A stretch of 64,000 nt of DNA from Kitasatospora purpeofusca. Its GTDB lineage: Bacteria; Actinomycetota; Actinomycetes; Streptomycetales; Streptomycetaceae. The position numbers and the translations under genes are program-made. Of the stretch, positions 57,176 through 64,000 are shown piece after piece. The first letter of the stretch is position 1. Every line of letters begins with the position of its first letter. The stretch spans positions 8,606 to 72,605 of the forward strand of contig NZ_JODS01000036.1 of NCBI RefSeq assembly GCF_000718025.1, in the 5' to 3' direction. Below the pieces are notes generated by a model. It saw nothing but the letters and a program-made list of their open reading frames with translations, was not told the origin of the DNA and searched no databases.

Positions 57176-58852
57176 ATGACCCCGCCCCCGCCCCCTCCCG
57201 CGCCCGCTCCCGCTCCCAGCATCAGCGCCGGCAGTACCTCGGTGCCGCTGCTGGAACACACCATCGGCGTCGCGCTCGACCGCGCGGTGGCCGCGTTCCC
57301 GGACCGGGAGGCGCTGGTGGACCTGCCGAGCGGGCGCCGCTGGACCTACCGGGAGCTGGCGGCGGAGGTGGACCGGCTCGCGCTCGGACTGCTGGGCCTC
57401 GGTGTCGGAGTCGGCGACCGGGTGGGCATCTGGGCGCCGAACTGCCCCGAGTGGGTGTTCACCCAGTACGCCACCGCCCGGATCGGCGCGATCCTGGTGA
57501 CCGTCAACCCGGGCTACCGCTCGCACGAGGTCGAGTACGTGCTGCGGCAGGCGGGGATCCGCACGGTGGTCGCCGCGGCGGGCTTCAAGACCTCCGACTA
57601 CGCGGCCATGCTCGCCGAGGCGGGCCCGCGCTGTCCCGGCCTGCGGGACGTGCTGCTGATCGGCTCGCCGCAGTGGCGGGAGCTGGCGGCGGCGGGGGAG
57701 CGCGGCGACCGGGAGCGGCTGGCGGTCGTCGGTGCCGGACTCGGTGCCCACGATCCGATCAACATCCAGTACACCTCGGGGACCACCGGCTTCCCCAAGG
57801 GCGCCACCCTCTCGCACCACAACATCCTCAACAACGGCTATTTCGTCGGGGAGTTGTGCGGCTACACGGAGGCGGACCGGATCTGCGTGCCCGTCCCGTT
57901 CTACCACTGCTTCGGCATGGTGATGGGGAACCTGGCGGCGCTCTCGCACGGCGCCTGCGTGGTGGTCCCGGCCCTGGCCTTCGACGCGGCGGCCACCCTG
58001 CGCGCGGTGGCGGCCGAGCGCTGCACCTCGCTCTACGGCGTGCCGACCATGTTCATCGCCGAGCTGAACGACCCGGGCTTCGCCGAGCACGACCTGTCGA
58101 GTCTGCGCACCGGGATCATGGCCGGCTCGCCGTGCCCGATCGAGGTGATGAAGCAGGTCGTCGACCGGATGGGCATGCGGGACGTCTCCATCTGCTACGG
58201 CATGACCGAGACCTCCCCGGTCTCCACCCAGACCCGGGCCGAGGACCCGCTGGAGCGCCGGGTGTCCACCGTCGGCCGGGTCGGCCCGCACCTGGAGGTC
58301 GCGGTGGTCGATCCGGAGACCGGCCTGACCGTGCCGCGCGGCACCCCCGGCGAACTCCGCACCCGGGGCTACTCGGTGATGCTCGGCTACTGGGACCGGC
58401 CGGACCGCACCGCGGAGGCGGTCGACGCCGAGGGCTGGATGCACACCGGCGACCTCGCGGTGATGGACGAGGAGGGGTACCTCAACATCACCGGCCGGCT
58501 CAAGGACATGGTGATCAGGGGCGGCGAGAACATCTACCCGCGCGAGGTCGAGGAGTTCCTGCACACCCACCCCGACATCCTGGACGTCCAGGTCGTCGGC
58601 GTCCCCGACGTCAAGTACGGGGAGGAGCTGATGGCCTGGATCCGGCCGAGGCCCGGCGCGCCGGAGCTGACGGCGGAGACGCTGCGCGAGTACTGCGCGG
58701 GCCGGATCGCGCACTACAAGGTGCCGCGCTACGTGCACCTGGTGGAGGAGTTCCCGATGACGGTCACCGGGAAGGTCCGCAAGGTGGAGATGCGGGAGCG
58801 GGCCGTCGAACTGCTGGGCCTGGCCGACGCGGCGGACGTCGAGCACGCCTGA
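57176..58852 (+). CDS. Fatty acyl-CoA ligase (AMP-forming, FadD type)
   Basis: The 558-residue ANL enzyme has P-loop YTSGTTGFPKGATLSH near residue 197, YGMTETSPVS, GWMHTGDLAVMDEEGYLNI, GRLKDMVIRGGENIYPREVEEFL and the catalytic lysine in MTVTGKVRKVEMRE. It should activate a medium or long fatty acid with ATP and CoA. The N-terminus is Pro/Ala-rich. It is monocistronic and convergent with the amidase gene. Confidence 0.92.
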   Translation: MTPPPPPPAPAPAPSISAGSTSVPLLEHTIGVALDRAVAAFPDREALVDLPSGRRWTYRELAAEVDRLALGLLGLGVGVGDRVGIWAPNCPEWVFTQYATARIGAILVTVNPGYRSHEVEYVLRQAGIRTVVAAAGFKTSDYAAMLAEAGPRCPGLRDVLLIGSPQWRELAAAGERGDRERLAVVGAGLGAHDPINIQYTSGTTGFPKGATLSHHNILNNGYFVGELCGYTEADRICVPVPFYHCFGMVMGNLAALSHGACVVVPALAFDAAATLRAVAAERCTSLYGVPTMFIAELNDPGFAEHDLSSLRTGIMAGSPCPIEVMKQVVDRMGMRDVSICYGMTETSPVSTQTRAEDPLERRVSTVGRVGPHLEVAVVDPETGLTVPRGTPGELRTRGYSVMLGYWDRPDRTAEAVDAEGWMHTGDLAVMDEEGYLNITGRLKDMVIRGGENIYPREVEEFLHTHPDILDVQVVGVPDVKYGEELMAWIRPRPGAPELTAETLREYCAGRIAHYKVPRYVHLVEEFPMTVTGKVRKVEMRERAVELLGLADAADVEHA

Positions 58853-58858
58853 GCGCGG

Positions 58859-58909
58859 GGGTGCTCCCGTGGCCCGTTCGGGGCCCCGGGAGCACCCGGG
58901 CCCCGAACG
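58859..58909. terminator. Two mutually exclusive hairpins between convergent genes
   Basis: Stem A: GGGTGCTCCCG (58859-58869) with CGGGAGCACCC (58887-58897). Stem B: 58875-58890 with 58895-58909 (15 bp, one bulged C). They share 58887-58897, so only one forms at a time. Each could serve one direction. Confidence 0.7.
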
Positions 58910-58929
58910 AGGACGACCGGTCGCACCCG

Positions 58930-60081
58930 TCAGAGCGCGGCGACCTCGGCCCGCAGGGCGGGGAGGGTGGCGTAGAAGACGCCGCCGGGGCAGTCGGTGG
59001 CCAGCCAGTCGCGGTGGCCGCTGATCAGGTCGACCGGCTTGGTCACCCCGTTGACCGGGTTGACGAAGGTGACGTGCGCCTGCGGGTCCAGCCCGTGGGT
59101 GCGGGCGGCCAGCGAGAGCACCAGGGCGAGCGACTTCCGGGCCTTGGCGGTGGGCTGCTGGTCGACCAGGGTGCCGAGCAGGGCGACGCCGAGGTTGCCC
59201 GAGTTGAAGCCGGCGGTGTGGAAGGCGGTCACCGCGTTGCCGTTGGCGTCGAACCCGGGGATGCCGTCGTCACCGGACCAGCGGCCCTCGTAGATCCGGC
59301 CGGCCTCGTCGATGAGGAAGTGGTAGCCGATGTCGCCCCAGTCGTTGGTGATCGCGTGGTACTCGTAGATCGCGCGCACGGTGGCGGCCGGGTCCGGGTC
59401 CGCGTTCGGGGTGTCGGTGTGGTGCACCGTCAGGGTCTGCAGCGGGTAGTACTTGGCGGGGGAGTTCTCCACGCCGTTCTTGAACCGCTTGGACTCGTCG
59501 GCGCCCCAGGCGGCGCGGCTCAGGTACTCGACGCCGCAGAAGGTGACCGGCGTGGTCGGGGAGAGCGTGGTGGTGCGGGCCGGGCCCGTGGTGGTGTCCA
59601 GCGCGGTGGAGCGCAGGTTGGTGGCGCCGTCGGGCAGGCGCAGGTCGTAGCCGACCGCGCCGTCGGCGGGGACCAGCGCGGCCGAGACCGGGGCGGCCTT
59701 CGCGGCGGTGCCCGCGACGTCGGGGCCGCCCGCGCAACCGGTGGCGATCGGCTGCCAGGCCCCCGGGCCGGTCTCCTCGTGGTGGAGGCGGATGGCGCCG
59801 CCGCGGCGGGGGCCGTCCCAGCTGACGCCGACGTACTGGATCGGGAACTCGGTCCGCACACCGGCGGCGGCGCGACCGGCGGCGGAGCGGGCCCGGGTGG
59901 CCGGGACGGTCACGGTCCGGGCTGCCTGGTTGCCCGGCGCGGCCGGAGCCGGGGTGGCCGGCGCGGCCGGGGTGCTCGGCGCGGCGGCGTGCGCGGCCGG
60001 GGCGGTGGCGATCGCGGCGGCGGTGGCGCCGATCGCGGTCACCAGCGTGCGACGGCTCACGGCGGAGCTGGGGTTCGGCAT
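58930..60081 (-). CDS. Tat-exported N-acetylmuramoyl-L-alanine amidase (PGRP/amidase_2)
   Basis: The 383-residue protein has a twin-arginine signal (SRRTLVTAIG at residue 9, then a hydrophobic stretch ending AHAAA) and a beta-rich linker domain (70-200). The PGRP amidase domain has zinc His in LTVHHTDTP, His in GHRDWLATDCPGG with the metal Cys, and GYHFLIDEAGRIYEGRW and AFHTAGFNSGNLGVALLG. It cleaves the amide between MurNAc and L-Ala. ATG 60081 follows AGGATCCCG. It is not next to wall-synthesis genes. Confidence 0.9.
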   Translation of the reverse strand: MPNPSSAVSRRTLVTAIGATAAAIATAPAAHAAAPSTPAAPATPAPAAPGNQAARTVTVPATRARSAAGRAAAGVRTEFPIQYVGVSWDGPRRGGAIRLHHEETGPGAWQPIATGCAGGPDVAGTAAKAAPVSAALVPADGAVGYDLRLPDGATNLRSTALDTTTGPARTTTLSPTTPVTFCGVEYLSRAAWGADESKRFKNGVENSPAKYYPLQTLTVHHTDTPNADPDPAATVRAIYEYHAITNDWGDIGYHFLIDEAGRIYEGRWSGDDGIPGFDANGNAVTAFHTAGFNSGNLGVALLGTLVDQQPTAKARKSLALVLSLAARTHGLDPQAHVTFVNPVNGVTKPVDLISGHRDWLATDCPGGVFYATLPALRAEVAAL

Positions 60082-60280
60082 CGGGATCCTGTTCTCGGGG
60101 TGGCACGGACGTGCAGGTCGACCGGCCATGAGCCGGTCAATGAGTCGATCATGAATCTACCCAAATGATCGTTTCTGGTGGCAACCCCTAAAATTCGGCT
60201 GCCCGAACGGGCAACCCGCCCGACCGTCCGTCGGATCGCCCGCCCCACCGCCCGGCCCGACCCGCCGCGGGCCGCCGCCG

Positions 60281-63200
60281 CTACCCGAGGATCCGCAGCG
60301 CCGCCGCCGCCCGGGCCCCCACCGGTGCCCCGGCGCACGCGAGTTCACCGAGATAGAGGCAGACATCGGCCCGCGCCGCCCCGGCCCCCGGCACCGCGAG
60401 GAACGCCCGCGCCAGCTCCTCCGGTTCGGCGTCCCCGGCGACCAGACCGTGCAGCAGCTTGCGCACCGCCGGCTCGAACGGGTCCCGAGGATCCTCGTAC
60501 GGGGACTCCAGGAAGGCCTCCCAGGCGTCCGCCGAACCCGCCGGCCCCTCCGTCAGCAGCCGCAGCACCGCCACCTCCACCAGCACCGTCGACGAGGCCG
60601 CGACCTCGGGCGCCACCTCCGCCAGCAGCGCCCGGGCCTCCTCGAACCGTCCGTCGTGCCGGTACGCCGCCGCCAGCGCGCACCGCACCGCCGGATCCGC
60701 CGGATCACGGGCCAGCACCGCCGACAGGTCGGCGACCGCCGCCGCCGGACGCCCGGCCTGCCGGTGCGCCTGACCGCGCTCGGCCAGCGCCCAGGTGTAG
60801 TCCGGATTGTGGGTGACCGCCGCCGTCAGATCGGCGATCGCCTCCTCCACCAGACCGGCCTGCCGCCGGGCCTGCCCCCGGGAACCCAGCGCCCAGGGGT
60901 CGTCCGGTTCGAGCACCAGCGCGGCACTCAGATCGGTGATCGCCTCCTCCAGGTCCCCCGCCAGCCGGTGCGCCTCGCCGCGCAGCGCCAACGCCCAGGC
61001 GTACTCCGGGTCGATCACCAGAACGGCCGTCAGGTCCGCGATCGCGTCGTCCAGCCGGCCAGCCTGCCGGTACGCCTGCCCGCGCGCCCGCAGCGCCCAC
61101 ACGTCCGAGGGGTCCAGCGCCAGCGCCGAGGACAGGTCGGCCACCGCCTGCGCCAGCCGCCCCGCCTGCCGGTGCGCCTCGCCCCGCTCGGCCAGCGCCC
61201 ACGCGTACTCCGGGTCCAGCGCCAGCGCCGCCGTGAAGTCCGCGATCGCCTCCTCCAGCCGCCCCGCCTGCCGGTGCGCCTCGCCCCGCTCGCCGACCGC
61301 CCACGCGTACTCCGGGTTGAGCGCCAGCGCGGCGGTGAAGTCCGCGACCGCCTCGTCCAGCCGGCCCGCCTGCCGGTGCGCCTGGGCACGTGAGCCCAGC
61401 GCCCAGGCGTTCTCCGGGGTGAGCGCGATCGCCGCCGTGAAGTCCGCCACCGCCTCCTCGGGCCGACCCGCCTGCCGGTGCGCCTCGCCCCGCTCGGCCA
61501 GCGCCCACGCGTTCTCCGGACCGAGCGCCAGCGCGGCGGTCAGATCGGCGATCGCGTCGTCCAGCCGTCCGGCCTGCCGCAGGGCCTGGCCCCGTGAACT
61601 CAGCGACCAGGCGTCACCGGGATCCAGCGCCAGCGCGGCGGTGAAGTCCGCGACCGCCTCGGCCAGCCGCCCGGCCGTCCGGAACGCCTCGCCGCGCTGG
61701 GTGAACGCCCAGGCGTACTCCGGGTCGAGCAGGATGGCGGCGGTCAGATCGGCGACCGCCTCGTCCAACCGCCCGGCCAGCCGGTGCGCCTGGCCGCGCG
61801 AGCCCAGCGCCCAGGCGTCGTCCGGGTCGAGCGCCAGCGCCGCCGTGAAGTCGGCCATCGCCTCCTCGGCCAGCCCGGCCAACTGCCGGGCCTCGCCGCG
61901 CCGGGACAGCGCCCAGGCGTACTCCGGGTCGAGGGCCAGCGCCGCCGTGAAGTCCGCCAGCGCCCGCTCGTGGTGGCCGTGCCAGTTGAGCACCCGCCCC
62001 CGGTAGGCGAGCGCCTGCGGCAGGTCGGCGGCGATCGCGACGGCCTGGTCGAGGTCGGCGAGGGCGTCGTCGTCCCGGTCCTCGACGAAGTACTGGTAGC
62101 CGCGATGGGTGAGCGCCCAGGCCCGCACCCGGACCGGCAGACCGGGACCGGCGAGCACGTCCAGGACCGCCAGCACCGGCTGCTCACCGGCCGCCGCCGC
62201 GTGGATCCGGCGGGCCCAGCGGGTCAGTTCGGCATCGTCGCTGTCCTGCGCGGCCTGGCTGAGCATCTCCGCCCACGGCGCCAGCGCGTCCGGGGCGTCC
62301 CCGGCGGTGCGCGCCGTGTGCTCCAGGGCGCGCGGCAGCCGGGCCAGCGGATCGGCGCAGAGCAGGTGGTAGGTCTCGCTCAGCAACTGCCGCCGCCACC
62401 TGGGGTCGGCGCCGCGCCGGGCCGCCGGCAGGTACAACTCGACCGCCGCCCGCGCCGCGGCGTGGTGCTCGGCGAGGCGGGTGTGCGCGGCCGTCCACTC
62501 CCGCGGGGTGTGGATCCGGCGCCGGCGCACCATGCTGGTGCGGACCACGGCGTGGTACTGCAGGAAGTCGCCGCGCCCGGTCACGAAGGGCTGCACCGAC
62601 AGCCAGTCCCAGACCGCCGGTTCGGCCTCCGGCACGGCGCAGGCGAACAGGTCGCGGTTCAGCTGCAGCGGGAGCGCCGCGGCCAGCACGGTGTCCCGGC
62701 GCTCCGGTTCGGGGATCCACTGCAGGAAGCGCACCACCGCCTGGTCGACCATGTCGGCGCCGACGTCGGCGACCTCCTCCACCGCGCCGGGATCGGCCGC
62801 CGCCAGCAGCGCGACCAGCAGCGGCAGCCGCATCGACATCCGCAGCACCGCGTCGACCACCAGCGGATCGGTGACCCCGCGCGCCGTCAGCAGGTCGCGG
62901 GCCTCCTGCTCGGTGAACACCTCCAGCGGCACGTCCACCAGGACCGCCCGCCACGGCGCCCACTCGCGCTCGGCCAGCTCGTCCCGGCCGGCCAGCACGA
63001 ACACCACCTCCAGCGGCAGCGGGCCGAACGCGTCGTCGAGGATCTCCCGCAGCCAGCCGTCGAGATAGCGGCCCGTCAGCTCCCAGGTGTCGAGGAAAAG
63101 GACGATCCAGGGGCGGCGGTCACGGTCCCGGCCGCGGTCCCGGTCGCGGTCGCAGAGCCGGGACAGCTCCGCGACGAAGGCCCGGCCGAGCGCCGCCTCC

Positions 63201-63784
63201 TCCACGTCGCCGCCGCGCCGACGCTGGCGCACCCCCGCGATCAGGCGCTCGGCGCCCTGGGCCACCGCATCCGGGTTCGCCACCGCCGCGACCACACCCG
63301 CACCCGGCAGCACCGAGACCGCCCCGAGCGCCGCCTGGGCCACCAGCCGGGTCGGCAGCGACGCACCCTCCCCACCGGGCGGCTGCTCCGGCTCGCGGTC
63401 CGCCGCGGCCTGGAGCGAACGCCGGTACTGCTCCAGGGCCTTGTCGAACTCCCGCAGCGGACCGGCCTGTTCGGCGAGCTGCCGGGCCAGTGCGCCGAGC
63501 GCCGTCTCGACGCTGTGCACATCGGTCTCGTCGACCAGGGCGGTCAGCGCACCGGCCCGCCGGGCCGCCTCGCGCCACTGGGCGAGCAGGGTGGACTTGC
63601 CGACCCCGCCGACCCCGCGCACATGGAACAGGAAGTCCGCCGGATCCGGCCCGGAGTCCGGGTCCGGATCGCGGGCGAGATTGTCCACGAACAGCGCCAG
63701 CTGCGCTCTGCGGCCGATGAATTGCGCACCGGTGCGCTGCCGCACCGCCTCCGCACGCGACAGACGCCTCCGTGCCTGTGCCAT
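60281..63784 (-). CDS. STAND-type NTPase with 15 TPR repeats
   Basis: The 1167-residue protein has an N-terminal NTPase domain: Walker A GVGGVGKST (57-65), Walker B IVLFLD with Asp232, and a following VFVLAGRDEL sensor. Arm/winged-helix parts with PLLVALLAAADP and EVFTEQEARDLLTARG follow to about residue 420. Low-complexity (RD)n lies at 213-224. The rest is ~15 TPR units, 12 of them exactly 34 residues, with WAL-x-x-RG-x-A-x-R-x-AGR consensus. The layout fits STAND sensors, some of which act in phage defence or regulation. No effector domain is visible at either end, so output is unknown. ATG 63784 follows GCAGGGGG. Confidence 0.8.
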   Translation of the reverse strand: MAQARRRLSRAEAVRQRTGAQFIGRRAQLALFVDNLARDPDPDSGPDPADFLFHVRGVGGVGKSTLLAQWREAARRAGALTALVDETDVHSVETALGALARQLAEQAGPLREFDKALEQYRRSLQAAADREPEQPPGGEGASLPTRLVAQAALGAVSVLPGAGVVAAVANPDAVAQGAERLIAGVRQRRRGGDVEEAALGRAFVAELSRLCDRDRDRGRDRDRRPWIVLFLDTWELTGRYLDGWLREILDDAFGPLPLEVVFVLAGRDELAEREWAPWRAVLVDVPLEVFTEQEARDLLTARGVTDPLVVDAVLRMSMRLPLLVALLAAADPGAVEEVADVGADMVDQAVVRFLQWIPEPERRDTVLAAALPLQLNRDLFACAVPEAEPAVWDWLSVQPFVTGRGDFLQYHAVVRTSMVRRRRIHTPREWTAAHTRLAEHHAAARAAVELYLPAARRGADPRWRRQLLSETYHLLCADPLARLPRALEHTARTAGDAPDALAPWAEMLSQAAQDSDDAELTRWARRIHAAAAGEQPVLAVLDVLAGPGLPVRVRAWALTHRGYQYFVEDRDDDALADLDQAVAIAADLPQALAYRGRVLNWHGHHERALADFTAALALDPEYAWALSRRGEARQLAGLAEEAMADFTAALALDPDDAWALGSRGQAHRLAGRLDEAVADLTAAILLDPEYAWAFTQRGEAFRTAGRLAEAVADFTAALALDPGDAWSLSSRGQALRQAGRLDDAIADLTAALALGPENAWALAERGEAHRQAGRPEEAVADFTAAIALTPENAWALGSRAQAHRQAGRLDEAVADFTAALALNPEYAWAVGERGEAHRQAGRLEEAIADFTAALALDPEYAWALAERGEAHRQAGRLAQAVADLSSALALDPSDVWALRARGQAYRQAGRLDDAIADLTAVLVIDPEYAWALALRGEAHRLAGDLEEAITDLSAALVLEPDDPWALGSRGQARRQAGLVEEAIADLTAAVTHNPDYTWALAERGQAHRQAGRPAAAVADLSAVLARDPADPAVRCALAAAYRHDGRFEEARALLAEVAPEVAASSTVLVEVAVLRLLTEGPAGSADAWEAFLESPYEDPRDPFEPAVRKLLHGLVAGDAEPEELARAFLAVPGAGAARADVCLYLGELACAGAPVGARAAAALRILG
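60610..62124 (-). repeat. 102-bp tandem repeats encoding TPRs
   Basis: About 15 units of 102 bp encode 34-residue TPRs. The consensus is kept at DNA level as well, e.g. GCCTGCCGGTGCGCC recurs many times on the plus strand, suggesting recent duplication or gene conversion. Confidence 0.85.
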
Positions 63785-64000
63785 GCCACCCCCTGCCGTG
63801 CTGCCCGGCGGGTCGCGCCGACCACGAGTCCGGTGCCGCCGGTGCCGCTGTCGTGAGGACGACCGTAGTGAATCGGCCCCCGTGCTGTCCTGCTTTCGGC
63901 CATCTGTCGTGTGCAGGGCGGGTGTTGACAGCAGGGCGGGCGGATGCTCCGGAGCGGTGCGGTGCGGTGCGGAGTGGGAGTGGGAGGGGGAGGGGGAGGG
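63785..64000. other. Upstream region of the STAND gene with G-rich end
   Basis: No gene is seen. The right edge (63955-64000) consists of short GGTGC and GGGAG repeats that could form G-quadruplex or slip. The left part up to 63900 is probably the promoter region of the STAND gene, but no clear hexamers are visible. Confidence 0.5.

Noticed and set aside
57118..60168. 1016-codon plus-strand frame over the acyl-CoA ligase and amidase
   Set aside because: It runs through the ligase in another frame and antisense to the amidase, with no recognisable motif.
60610..62124. Regularly spaced repeats considered as a CRISPR array
   Set aside because: The period is a constant 102 bp, in frame, with no variable spacers, and encodes TPR helices.
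63961..64000. G-rich edge considered as a telomere or origin element
   Set aside because: It is simple GGTGC/GGGAG slippage sequence cut by the window edge; no palindromic telomere-like hairpins or DnaA boxes are visible.

Overview
The window is high-GC DNA with GTG and TTG starts, frequent ATGA start/stop overlaps, leaderless-looking promoters and a gene content typical of a Streptomycetaceae chromosome (Streptomyces or Kitasatospora). Supporting content includes a gamma-butyrolactone-receptor-type TetR protein, a KhtTU-type antiporter pair, many secreted proteins, MarR/TetR/PadR regulator-exporter pairs, a PNGase-A-like secreted amidase and several Streptomyces-type small proteins. No rRNA, tRNA, CRISPR array, insertion sequence or phage was seen. 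It reads as an accessory but stable chromosomal region, not as one biosynthetic cluster.

Layout. 1-6 kb: the tail of an ABC ATPase, a squalene/phytoene-synthase-like enzyme, an XRE-cupin regulator convergent with a class II aldolase plus DapA-like lyase operon, and an AMP-forming ligase. 6-13 kb: an Imm21 immunity-like protein, a P-loop ATPase, a type II thioesterase, MarR, an AHL-lactonase-like MBL enzyme, a secreted subtilase and a DUF4389 membrane protein. 13.6-17 kb: a three-gene translationally coupled operon (unknown protein, GMC oxidoreductase, acetoacetate-decarboxylase-like protein). 17-23 kb, mostly minus strand: a secreted protein, a coupled operon of ICL/PEP-mutase enzyme, one-helix protein and SBF-type transporter, an acyltransferase, a methyltransferase and PadR. 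23-30 kb: a PadR-controlled MATE pump, a small exported peptide next to a SAM-fold protein, a hydrolase, a TetR/MFS pair and a zinc-ribbon microprotein.

30-44 kb: KhtTU-type K+/H+ antiporter, an MT0933-like antitoxin, a secreted M28 aminopeptidase, dihydrolipoyl dehydrogenase, an Lrp/SMP-30 divergent pair, a 68-residue protein beside a LysA-like decarboxylase, and a MoxR ATPase paired with a DUF2201 metallopeptidase/VWA protein. 44-49 kb: PNGase A, a leucine-rich-repeat protein, a short threonyl-tRNA-synthetase-like gene preceded by an apparent threonine attenuator, UppP and a MarR/VOC pair. 49-64 kb: DUF4240, beta-propeller, NlpC/P60, RidA, the ScbR-like receptor, an LLM oxidoreductase, a MarR/MFS pair, an acyl-CoA ligase, a Tat-exported amidase and a 1167-residue STAND-TPR ATPase.

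The most notable observations are the following. (1) A leaderless 18-codon leader peptide with three consecutive Thr codons, followed by mutually exclusive hairpins, sits upstream of an editing-domain-less ThrRS paralogue. (2) At least six short tandem duplications include or directly abut a stop codon; one of them appears to have pulled apart a formerly overlapping stop/start. (3) Two ATGA-coupled operons have enzyme and partner combinations I do not recognise. (4) Several regulator/target pairs have clean inverted-repeat operators. All functional calls rest on motif recognition by eye; no database search was possible.
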